This document shows positions 53,662 to 61,370 of a stretch of DNA of 64,000 bases, piece by piece. Below the pieces are notes generated by a model. That model had not been told where the DNA came from, searched no databases, and worked only from the letters and a program-made list of their open reading frames with translations. The stretch's first letter is position 1. Every line of letters begins with the position of its first letter. Source of the DNA: Atopobium sp. ICM42b (lineage in GTDB: Bacteria > Actinomycetota > Coriobacteriia > Coriobacteriales > Atopobiaceae); the NCBI GenBank assembly GCA_000564995.1, contig JDFH01000012.1:1-64000 (forward strand). Direction: 5' to 3'. The translations under genes were made by a program, and so were the position numbers.

Positions 53662-53970
53662 AAGGACTCCCAAACCTCAAACAGCTCTCTATTTCTTAGT
53701 AAAAGATACTATGCGTATTTTAAGCGAAAAATAACAGATGATTTGGGACATTATGTATGAACTTCCGCTCTTCGGTGAGTGGAGGGTGGTGCGGGCTGCA
53801 GACGCGCTGCTCACAGCCACGCAAGGCCGAGAGGCGCCTCCGGGAAACACGCGTGGCCGAGCACCCACGGGTTCTTGATGTATTTTCTTTTCCCCAACCA
53901 TTTATCGAGAAAAACATGGGAAAATGTTGCACCAGTATGTATTCAATTCCTACGGGCGAAAGGTGTCCCG
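53662..53970. other. Divergent intergenic region with GC-rich block
   Basis: About 310 bp between the phosphohexomutase and RlmKL starts. The first 90 bp are A/T-rich and suit promoters. Bases 53781-53870 are strikingly G+C-rich and can fold. Open frames extending RlmKL upstream through this block lack a ribosome site and are rich in Arg, Ala and Pro, so I treat it as noncoding. Confidence 0.55.
53787..53866 (+). ncRNA. Possible structured RNA element upstream of rlmKL
   Basis: On the plus strand GGTGC-GGC near 53788-53796 can pair with GCC-GCACC near 53856-53865. GCAG/CTGC (53798-53810) and CACGC/GCGTG (53818-53855) form inner arms, and GAGGCGCCTC (53831-53840) is self-complementary. TTCTTGATGTATTTTC follows. 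It matches no riboswitch, SRP or tmRNA motif I know. It could equally act on the minus strand as a leader of the phosphohexomutase gene. Confidence 0.3.
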
Positions 53971-56259
53971 ATGTCTCAAGAACTTGAGTTCTTTGCAACG
54001 TGTCCAAAAGGCTTTGAGAAGCTTCTTGCACAGGAGCTTGACGGCCTGCGCATTAAAAAGGTGCGCCCTCTTGGCGGACAGGTTGCGTTTTACGGCTCAC
54101 TTGCCGATGCTTACCGCGTCTGTTTATGGTCTCGTCTCACGTCTCGCGTCATTTTGGTGCTTGATCGCGTTGGCGCTGCAACTTCAGACGCTCTCTACGA
54201 AGGCCTCTCCCACATTGCTTGGGAAGACCATATTGGTCCGCATGCCACCATTGCAGTCAGCGCTCACGGCACAAATGACCAGCTCAGAAACACCAACTTC
54301 ATTGCTGTCAGAACAAAAGACGCTATTGTAGACCGACTTGCAGCAAAGCGCGGAAGCCGTCCTATGGTCAACACGCTTGCGCCTGACGTAACTATTGTCG
54401 TGCGCGTATCACGCAACCGTGCCACGGTTGGCATTGACCTTGCTGGTGAGGCTCTCTTTAAGCGCAGTTTGACTGGCGGTCGAGGGCCGGCACGTGAGTT
54501 TGCGCCGCTCAGGCTGGATTACGCCGCTGCCCTTCTGTATCTGCAGGTGCAAACTGCTGCGAGTGCATCGGGTTTCTCGCCAGACGCGCCACTGCCGGCG
54601 CTGCTGTTCCCGGGAGCAGGCGCGCTTGCGCAGGAGGCAGCGGGCATGGCGCTGGACGTGGCGCCGGGCATCTTGCGCGCTCGCTGGGGCATGACGGGTT
54701 GGGCTGGCCACAACGACGATGCCTGGCAGGATTTGCTTGCCGAGGCCGATGAACGTGCCGAGAAGGGCCAGGAGCGCCAGGTCACACTCTATGCAGCGGA
54801 CCCTCGCCCAAAGGCCAAGGAGGCTGTGCTTTATACGCTTCGTGCAGGCGGTCTCAAGGCTGACGTGCAGTTCTTGGCAGCTTCTGAGCTGCTAAAACAT
54901 GCAGAGCACTTCACGGGCATTGTTGCCGATCTCTCGTGGACCAAAGAAGAGCCTACACTTCAGGGCTCTGCTTACTCCACGCTTGGACTTTTTGCGGGAC
55001 AGTCAAGCACGCTTCTTACCAGCGATACAAATACTGATACGGTACTCAGAGCAACTCCATCGCAAACACTTTCTGTCTACGTGGGCAACTCCATTGCCAC
55101 CATGCGCTCCTACCCTGCTGCAATCGCAGAGGAAGCAGGTGGCGGCGAAGCTGATGCCACTGCACCAGCAAGCAACTCTGAGTCAACCTCGGTTCCTGCA
55201 GGTCCCACTGTCATGGTTAACAACCAGCCAGTAAGCGTACTGGTTCCTGCATCAGATCAATTTGCCGCACGTCTTGCTAAGGTGGCCAAGCAACGCGCTA
55301 AGTGGGCTCGTAAAAACGACGTCTCGTGCTACCGTGTATACGACGCTGACCTGCCCGATTATGCCGTCAGCATTGACATCTACAAGGGTGCCACAAAGCC
55401 AACTACTTGGTTGCAAATCTCTGAGTACGCTGCATCTAAAGAGATTGATCCAGACCTTGCAAAGCGCCGTCTCCTAGACGTTCTAGCATTGGCTCCTCGC
55501 ATTCTAGGCATACCTAGCTCAAACGTAAATCTACGAACAAGAACGCGTGCAAAGGGTGGCTCTCAGTACTCTGACGAGGGCAGCGCAGCCGACAACTCAA
55601 GAAAAGAAATGCTGCTCATCGATGAGGGCGGCCTACTCTTTGAGGTCAACTTTGCATCCAGACTGGACTGTGGAATCTTCCTAGACCACCGCGATACGCG
55701 CGCAGAGATTCGCGAGCTCATGAAAAGCGCCGGACCTGCTAAGAGCTTCCTCAACCTATTTGCCTATACAGGTACCGCTACCTGCTACGCAGCAGATGGT
55801 GGCGCGCTTCACTCCACAACCGTTGACCTCTCCAAGCCTTCGCTTGAGTGGGCCAAACGCAACATGAAGCGCAACGGTTTTGACGGAGAGGAGCACGAGT
55901 TTGTCCAGGCAGACGTCCTGTCTTGGATTACCGAGACACGACACACCAAAAACCGCTGGAATGTCATCTTCTGCGATGTCCCTACCTTCTCCAACTCATC
56001 GCGCATGAGGCAGAGCTCGTTTGATGTCCAGAGAGACCACGCTGAGCTCATCATTGGCATTTCTCGCCTTCTGACTCGCGGCGGCGTTGCCATTTTCTCA
56101 TGTAACCTGCGTACCTTTAAGCCAGATGTCGAGAAAATCCAGCGAGCTGGCGTCATCATTGAAGACATAACAAGTGAAACTATTCCGGAGGACTTCTCAA
56201 GAAATCAGAAGATCCATCATGCATATAAAATCTCGAGAAAACCGCGGGAAAATGAGTAA
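53971..56259 (+). CDS. RlmKL-like 23S rRNA methyltransferase with degenerate first methylase domain
   Basis: A 762-aa protein with the RlmKL layout. THUMP region about 50-155; first Rossmann methylase (RlmL-like, m2G2445) about 175-370; second (RlmK-like, m7G2069) about 480-755 with NLFAYTGT, a DLS loop and CDVPTFSNSSRM (usual DPPTFSNS). In the first domain the AdoMet motif DPMCGSGT is replaced by FPGAGALAQ (213-221), and the NPPYG motif by ADLSWTKEE, so this half is probably inactive. An exact repeated motif encodes GFSP at 201-204, just before it. The ATG has AAAGG 7 nt upstream. A plausible alternative: a single-function RlmK. Confidence 0.85.
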   Translation: MSQELEFFATCPKGFEKLLAQELDGLRIKKVRPLGGQVAFYGSLADAYRVCLWSRLTSRVILVLDRVGAATSDALYEGLSHIAWEDHIGPHATIAVSAHGTNDQLRNTNFIAVRTKDAIVDRLAAKRGSRPMVNTLAPDVTIVVRVSRNRATVGIDLAGEALFKRSLTGGRGPAREFAPLRLDYAAALLYLQVQTAASASGFSPDAPLPALLFPGAGALAQEAAGMALDVAPGILRARWGMTGWAGHNDDAWQDLLAEADERAEKGQERQVTLYAADPRPKAKEAVLYTLRAGGLKADVQFLAASELLKHAEHFTGIVADLSWTKEEPTLQGSAYSTLGLFAGQSSTLLTSDTNTDTVLRATPSQTLSVYVGNSIATMRSYPAAIAEEAGGGEADATAPASNSESTSVPAGPTVMVNNQPVSVLVPASDQFAARLAKVAKQRAKWARKNDVSCYRVYDADLPDYAVSIDIYKGATKPTTWLQISEYAASKEIDPDLAKRRLLDVLALAPRILGIPSSNVNLRTRTRAKGGSQYSDEGSAADNSRKEMLLIDEGGLLFEVNFASRLDCGIFLDHRDTRAEIRELMKSAGPAKSFLNLFAYTGTATCYAADGGALHSTTVDLSKPSLEWAKRNMKRNGFDGEEHEFVQADVLSWITETRHTKNRWNVIFCDVPTFSNSSRMRQSSFDVQRDHAELIIGISRLLTRGGVAIFSCNLRTFKPDVEKIQRAGVIIEDITSETIPEDFSRNQKIHHAYKISRKPRENE
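54570..54581 (+). repeat. Repeated motif GGGTTTCTCGCC, copy 7 (exact)
   Basis: Exact 12-mer followed by A. Here the gene runs on the same strand, so it is read as GFSP, in the RlmKL-like gene. Confidence 0.85.
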
Positions 56260-56375
56260 ATTTTTCCGCTTGCAGACAAAATAAGTACGTTTGTACATTC
56301 GTCTAGTTATAACTAGGTATATGGACTAACATATGATGACGAACTGTACTAATCATCTGTTGAGAGGATTAATAG

Positions 56376-58658
56376 ATGAATACAAGTAAAGCTGCATTTC
56401 ATGCGCTTTTCTCTAAGAACAAAGCCAAGAAATCAACTGGCATTCCTCTAAGTGCTGGCATGGTACTTGTTACCCTTGGCATCGTCTACGGTGACATTGG
56501 CACTTCTCCAATGTACACCATGAAGGCAATTATCGCTGGTAATGGTGGACTTCTTACCATGAGCACCGATGTTGTTTTGGGTGCTCTGTCCCTCATTATC
56601 TGGACGCTGACACTCATTACAACCGTTAAATACGTCATGGTTGCAATGAAGGCAGACAACCACAATGAGGGCGGAATCTTTGCGCTCTACAGTTTGGTTA
56701 AAAAGTGCGCCAAATGGCTGATTATTCCTGCCATGATTGGTGGCGCAGCTCTTCTTGCTGACGGTATTTTGACCCCAGCTGTTACAGTAACCACCGCTAT
56801 TGAGGGTTTGCGTACTATTCCTGCAGCTCATGCTATTATTGGTGATAATCAGCACATTGTTGTCATGATTACCATCATCATCCTCTGTACCCTCTTTGCC
56901 TTACAGAAGGCAGGTACTTCTACCATTGGTAAGGCCTTTGGCCCTGTCATGACGCTTTGGTTCTTGTTCTTGGGTGCCATGGGTGTTATGAACATGCTTG
57001 CTGACATTAGCATTGTTCGAGCACTTAACCCAGTCCGCGGCATTCTGTTCCTCTTTGATGGCAAGCTCAATGCTGCTGGCCTCATGGTTTTAGGTAGTGT
57101 CTTCCTTTGTACCACTGGTGCAGAGGCACTTTATTCTGACATGGGTCACGTTGGCAAGAGCAACATTTACGTAAGCTGGCCTTTTGTTAAGGTCTGCTTG
57201 ATTCTGAACTACCTTGGACAAGGCGCATGGATCATCACTAACCACACCAACGAGAGCTTCAACGCTATCAAAGACCTCAATCCTTTCTTTGAAATGCTTC
57301 CTGGTCAGCTTAGACCATTTGCCGTTATTCTCTCTGCTCTTGCTGCAATTATTGCCTCTCAGGCACTGATTACTGGCTCTTATTCCATTGTCTCTGAGGC
57401 AATTAAACTTGATCTTATGCCTCACATTAAGATTAGCTACCCTTCCACAACTAAGGGCCAGATTTACATTCCACTTGTAAACAACATCATGTGGGTTGGC
57501 TGCATTGGCGTTGTACTTCTCTTCCAGAGCTCTGAGCACATGGAAGCAGCGTACGGTCTTGCAATTACCGTTACCATGCTCATGACCTCAATCTTGCTCT
57601 ACACCTACCTGGCCGTTATCAGAAAGCGCCTATGGGCGGCCATTCCATTCATTCTTTTCTTTGGTGCTATCGAGGCTATGTTCTTCTTCTCAAGCCTTAC
57701 CAAGTTCTTCCACGGCGGCTACTTTACCGTTCTTATGGCTACCGCAATCTTTGTTGTCATGTTTGTCTGGCGCCGCGGTACCGCTGTTGAGAGGACGCAG
57801 AGCGTTTATCTCCCCGTAGATAAATACATTGACCAGCTCCGTAGCTTGAGTCACGATGCAGATTATACAACCCTCGCCGATAACCTGGTTTTTCTTACTA
57901 ATGATTCATCCTTTGACAAGCTGGATCGAGACATCCTCTATTCCATCTTGGATAAGCGTCCAAAGCGTGCTAAGGCCTACTACTTTATTAACATCTCGCT
58001 GACAGACGATCCAAATACCCGTGAGTTTATCGTCAATGACTTTGGTACAGACTTCCTGTTCAAGATTACTCTGCGTCTTGGCTTTAGGGTAAACCAGCGT
58101 ATTAACACCTATCTGTATCAGATTGTTGGTGACCTGATTAAGAACAATCAGCTTGCGCCACAGAATCACAAGTATTCCATTTACAAGGAGCACTCCGAGA
58201 TTGGTGACTTTAGATTCTGTCTGCTGCGTAAGGTACTAGCTCCAGAGACTGACATCAACGGTTTTGACGCTCGCTGCCTTGAGCTTAAGTACTTTATTCG
58301 TCGCATCTGCGGATCTCCTGCTCGTTGGTATGGTCTTGAGAACTCCAACATTGTCTTTGAGTACGTTCCTTTGTTCTCCAAGGTCAAGCGTGAGCAGAAG
58401 CTTACCCGTATCATGCTTGACGATGCAGCTCAGACAGGCTCTATGCCACTTGTTGAGGCTCCTATGAAAGAGCGCATTGCAGAGATTGAGGAAGATGAAG
58501 ATATCTTTGCAGAGGCACTGCACAAGGAGCGCGTTGAAAACGCAGCTACCGTTGCAGACTACGTTGGTGGCGATACCGCTAGCTTCCGTCCTCTTAAGCT
58601 TGATGAGGAAGCGGCCGATGAAGATGTCTTTGAAGAGCAGCAGGACAGTAATCACTAA
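56376..58658 (+). CDS. kup: Kup potassium uptake protein
   Basis: A 760-aa Kup/HAK K+ symporter: 12 helices in the first 460 residues, starting with MVLVTLGIVYGDIGTSPMYT, and including NHNEGGIFALY and TGAEALYSDMGH. A cytoplasmic C-terminal domain of about 290 residues ends in an acidic tail (DEEAADEDVFEEQQ). It imports K+ with protons. GAGAGGA lies upstream of the ATG. I see no c-di-AMP (ydaO) riboswitch in the 116-bp leader, although kup is often under one in Gram-positives. A terminator follows. Confidence 0.96.
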   Translation: MNTSKAAFHALFSKNKAKKSTGIPLSAGMVLVTLGIVYGDIGTSPMYTMKAIIAGNGGLLTMSTDVVLGALSLIIWTLTLITTVKYVMVAMKADNHNEGGIFALYSLVKKCAKWLIIPAMIGGAALLADGILTPAVTVTTAIEGLRTIPAAHAIIGDNQHIVVMITIIILCTLFALQKAGTSTIGKAFGPVMTLWFLFLGAMGVMNMLADISIVRALNPVRGILFLFDGKLNAAGLMVLGSVFLCTTGAEALYSDMGHVGKSNIYVSWPFVKVCLILNYLGQGAWIITNHTNESFNAIKDLNPFFEMLPGQLRPFAVILSALAAIIASQALITGSYSIVSEAIKLDLMPHIKISYPSTTKGQIYIPLVNNIMWVGCIGVVLLFQSSEHMEAAYGLAITVTMLMTSILLYTYLAVIRKRLWAAIPFILFFGAIEAMFFFSSLTKFFHGGYFTVLMATAIFVVMFVWRRGTAVERTQSVYLPVDKYIDQLRSLSHDADYTTLADNLVFLTNDSSFDKLDRDILYSILDKRPKRAKAYYFINISLTDDPNTREFIVNDFGTDFLFKITLRLGFRVNQRINTYLYQIVGDLIKNNQLAPQNHKYSIYKEHSEIGDFRFCLLRKVLAPETDINGFDARCLELKYFIRRICGSPARWYGLENSNIVFEYVPLFSKVKREQKLTRIMLDDAAQTGSMPLVEAPMKERIAEIEEDEDIFAEALHKERVENAATVADYVGGDTASFRPLKLDEEAADEDVFEEQQDSNH

Positions 58659-58689
58659 CCTAGCGCGTAGTAGTTTTACTTCTCATAAC

Positions 58690-58723
58690 AAAAGCCGACA
58701 GATTGTATCTGCCGGCTTTTTCT
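58690..58723 (+). terminator. kup terminator
   Basis: AAAGCCG-CAGA pairs with TCTG-CGGCTTT (one mismatch), then TTCTTT. It lies 32 bp past the kup stop. Confidence 0.9.
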
Positions 58724-58779
58724 TTAAACAATATGTCTCAAGCAAAACTCTGAGACACTACTCCTTCAGCGCCAAGTGC

Positions 58780-59682
58780 TTACTCCCCCAGTGCCCACGT
58801 AAGGAATCGCGAGAAACCCGCCTCATCGTTAGTGAGTGTGATATAGGTTGCTGCCTCAAAATCTTCACGACGAGCGTTAGCAACTGCCGTACCCATTCCT
58901 GCGGCGGAAAGCATAGCAACGTCATTAAGCGAATCGCCAAAAGCTGCAGCATTATCCGTTGAAATGCCAAGATGATTGCAGAGCCACTGAAGTGCAGCAC
59001 CCTTTGAAGTGCCGTCGGCCAGGATTTCCATTCCCATACTCATGGAAGCTGTGCCGCTGAGTCCCTTTACCGAAGCTACAGCATCTGCTACAAGTGCCTG
59101 GTATTTCTCGCCTTCTGAAACAGACCAGTAGGAACCAAGACGCTCAATGGTAGTAACGCCTTCAATAAACTCCTCAACACTTTGATCAAAGGGGGTGCGA
59201 GAACGCTGCATAAATGCTGCGTGATCTGCAGGAATACCCAGCTGAGAGATAAGATTGTGCCTTGAGCGCTCCAGATAGACACCTCCGTCCGCAAAGATGT
59301 CAAAAGTCACAGGATAGTCCTTAAGCTTTTGATACAACTCAAGTGCCTGCTCTTTTGTCACTGTGGACTCGTGAAGCACGGTCTGAGTTGAAAGATCTCT
59401 GATAACGGCACCGTCACAAGAAACCACATACTTAGAAGCAGGATGGTTCACAACTTCTTTTGGCAGCACGTTAAACGCGCGTCCGGAACAAGGTACAAAA
59501 GGAATACCTAGCTCAGCCAGGCGGTCCAGCATTGCCATGTTGTTATCATCAAGAGATTTATCGGTATGGAGAAATGTCTCATCCATATCGGAGAAGACAA
59601 TATCTACTTTCAGATTTGATACATCTTGAGTGAGCCAAGACTGCTTTTGAGCAATGAGTTCTTCAGTTGAAAGCTCTGACAA
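58780..59682 (-). CDS. HAD superfamily (Cof-type) phosphatase
   Basis: A 300-aa haloacid dehalogenase-fold hydrolase. Motif I DMDETFLHTD near residue 32, motif II CSGRAF, the IIB cap between about 100 and 200, and motif III/IV KGAALQWL...FGDSLNDVAML. Cof-type members dephosphorylate sugar phosphates, flavin or pyridoxal phosphates; specificity is unknown. The start is TTG with GAGG 7 nt upstream. The ACT-domain gene ends 12 bp upstream on the same strand. Near the C-terminus a one-mismatch copy of the repeated motif (58808-58819) is read as GFSR. Confidence 0.92.
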   Translation of the reverse strand: MSELSTEELIAQKQSWLTQDVSNLKVDIVFSDMDETFLHTDKSLDDNNMAMLDRLAELGIPFVPCSGRAFNVLPKEVVNHPASKYVVSCDGAVIRDLSTQTVLHESTVTKEQALELYQKLKDYPVTFDIFADGGVYLERSRHNLISQLGIPADHAAFMQRSRTPFDQSVEEFIEGVTTIERLGSYWSVSEGEKYQALVADAVASVKGLSGTASMSMGMEILADGTSKGAALQWLCNHLGISTDNAAAFGDSLNDVAMLSAAGMGTAVANARREDFEAATYITLTNDEAGFSRFLTWALGE

Positions 59683-59694
59683 AACACTACCTCT

Positions 59695-59982
59695 TTATGG
59701 ACGATACATAAACGTGAAGACCTCTTCACGCTGCATATTTACTTGTACACCAAGCTTTTCTGAGACGGCATCAAGACGCTCTTTGAGGCTCAAGAAAGAC
59801 TCAGCATCCTTCAGCTCAACAAGCATGGTCATGGTAAAAATACCAGATAAAATAGTTTGAGCAATATCAAGAATATTTGCGTTAGACTCAGCCAAAGTAG
59901 AAGAAATTGCTGCAACAATTCCAGGAGCGTCGCTGCCCAAAACAGTGACAACAGCGCGATTTGCAGATGTTTCTGAAGCCAT
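59695..59982 (-). CDS. ACT domain protein (UPF0237 type)
   Basis: A 95-aa single ACT domain with VVTVLGSDAPGIVAAISSTLAESNANILDIAQTIL, the pattern of UPF0237/YkfN proteins and the first ACT of GcvR regulators. ACT domains bind amino acids or similar ligands; no partner domain is present, so it is probably a small ligand-dependent regulator. It is 12 bp before the HAD gene and likely cotranscribed. The ATG is preceded by GAGATGGG. Confidence 0.92.
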   Translation of the reverse strand: MASETSANRAVVTVLGSDAPGIVAAISSTLAESNANILDIAQTILSGIFTMTMLVELKDAESFLSLKERLDAVSEKLGVQVNMQREEVFTFMYRP

Positions 59983-60019
59983 AATTTCCCATCTCTTGAA
60001 CGGATAGGTTAATTATAAG

Positions 60020-60520
60020 CTACGCCTTTCCAATTTCTACGCCATAGCGTGAGCTAAACACCTTTTGAATCTCATCAACGGTGCAATTAAGCGCCGTAAT
60101 AAGCTCGTAAAGACCGCGATTACTGGCCATCTTAAAAATTCTCTCGTGAGAAACAGGTGGTTTTTTGTTGAGCGAACGCGCCTTATCAATACGAGCTCTA
60201 AATGTTTTAGCAATACTAAAGGAGTCTTTACAAGAACCTTCTCTAATAGCGTGTCTAAAATGAGATTCCTCAAGCGATGCATTATGAATATGGAACGTAA
60301 TAAGCTCAATTTGAGGATAGGTATCAACAAGATTCATGGCCTCGTCGTGCGTCATAAGATCACGAAGCCTGAACTCTTGATCAAGAGGAAATACAATTTG
60401 AACAGGATGTTTTTGCCCAATAGGAGACAAAACGTAGGCCGGAGTAGGCTCCGAAACTACATTTTCAACAAGACATACGCCCTGACCTGGGTGAACGCAA
60501 AACTCGCCAACAGCTCGCAT
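60020..60520 (-). CDS. CarD family transcription factor
   Basis: A 166-aa CarD/CdnL protein. The N-terminal RNA-polymerase-binding domain begins EFCVHPGQGVCLVENVV. A C-terminal helical DNA-contacting domain contains DSFSIAKTFRARID and the terminal EIQKVFSSRYG. CarD binds RNAP beta and stabilises open promoter complexes, mainly at ribosomal promoters in actinobacteria. The start giving MRAVGEF has GGAG 7 nt upstream; a longer frame adds 33 residues with no site. It is preceded by a hairpin terminator of the cyclophilin gene. Confidence 0.92.
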   Translation of the reverse strand: MRAVGEFCVHPGQGVCLVENVVSEPTPAYVLSPIGQKHPVQIVFPLDQEFRLRDLMTHDEAMNLVDTYPQIELITFHIHNASLEESHFRHAIREGSCKDSFSIAKTFRARIDKARSLNKKPPVSHERIFKMASNRGLYELITALNCTVDEIQKVFSSRYGVEIGKA

Positions 60521-60574
60521 AACACCACTCCTCTCGGATAACAATAGTATACCATGAGAAGCGTGTTTTAAGCC

Positions 60575-60610
60575 AATGACCTGCAACTTTATAACTTGTC
60601 GCAGGTCATT
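60575..60610 (-). terminator. Cyclophilin gene terminator
   Basis: AATGACCTGC and GCAGGTCATT form a perfect 10-bp stem with inner CAA/TTG pairing, 31 bp past the stop. The minus-strand tail (GGCTTAAAAC) is only weakly T-rich. Confidence 0.7.
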
Positions 60611-60641
60611 CAATAACATAACAATATTTTATATAAGGAAT

Positions 60642-61355
60642 CTAATCAATCATTGTGATGGACTCAATGACTGGTTGCTCTGAAGCAGGGATAGTTCCAT
60701 TTGAATCGATTGGGGTTACGCCTTTACAAATTGCATCGACAACGTCCATTCCACTTGTTACCGTGCCAAATGCAGCGTAATTTCCATTCAGAGTTGAGTT
60801 GTCTGCCTGCATGATAAAGAACTGTGAGCTTGCAGAGTTTGGATCTTGGGCGCGTGCCATGGAAATAGTTCCACGTGTATGCGAGATGTTATTCTCGACA
60901 CCGTTTTTGGTGAACTCACCCTTGATTTTGTTCTCGGATCCGCCCGAGCCGTTGCCCTTAGGATCTCCGCCCTGAATCATGAAGCCGTCAATAATACGAT
61001 GGAACGTAAGGCCGTTATAGAAGCCTGATTCGGCAAGATGAGCAAAGTTGGAGACCGTAATAGGTGCAACATTTGCGTTAAGAGTTGCCTCGATAGTGCC
61101 GTAATCCTTCACCACAATGCGAACGTGATGGATCCCCTTTGCATACGGGTCATCCGCTGCTACGGAATCAATGTAGCCCTTGTTTTGCGAGCTCTGAGAC
61201 TGCGTCTGTTGCGTCTGTTGGGATTGCTGTGATTGCGAGTTTGCTTGAGGCTGAGACTTATCAGCACCCCTCATAAGAGAGAAGAATATTGCTCCCAGCG
61301 CAAGCACAACAATAACAACAACACCATACAGTCGGCGATTCTTTGTTTGAAACAC
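60642..61355 (-). CDS. Membrane-anchored cyclophilin peptidyl-prolyl isomerase
   Basis: A 237-aa protein. An N-terminal helix (about 9-26) is followed by a Gln/Ser-rich linker of about 35 residues and a cyclophilin domain (about 75-235). Active-site segments are FHRIIDGFMIQGGDP, GTISMARAQDPNSASSQFFIM and AFGTVTSGMDVVD. It speeds cis-trans proline isomerisation outside the membrane. The start is GTG with GAGGAGG 8 nt upstream. The gene lies 15 bp from the tannase-like gene on the same strand and may share its transcript. Confidence 0.94.
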   Translation of the reverse strand: MFQTKNRRLYGVVVIVVLALGAIFFSLMRGADKSQPQANSQSQQSQQTQQTQSQSSQNKGYIDSVAADDPYAKGIHHVRIVVKDYGTIEATLNANVAPITVSNFAHLAESGFYNGLTFHRIIDGFMIQGGDPKGNGSGGSENKIKGEFTKNGVENNISHTRGTISMARAQDPNSASSQFFIMQADNSTLNGNYAAFGTVTSGMDVVDAICKGVTPIDSNGTIPASEQPVIESITMID

Positions 61356-61370
61356 GCTATGCCCTCCTCT

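Noticed and set aside
53779..53970. N-terminal extension of the RlmKL-like protein by 64 residues
   Set aside because: The extension is Arg/Ala/Pro-rich with no ribosome site. The internal ATG has AAAGG at good spacing and begins the known fold.
56260..56375. c-di-AMP (ydaO) riboswitch before kup
   Set aside because: The 116-bp leader is A/T-rich without the conserved blocks of that RNA.
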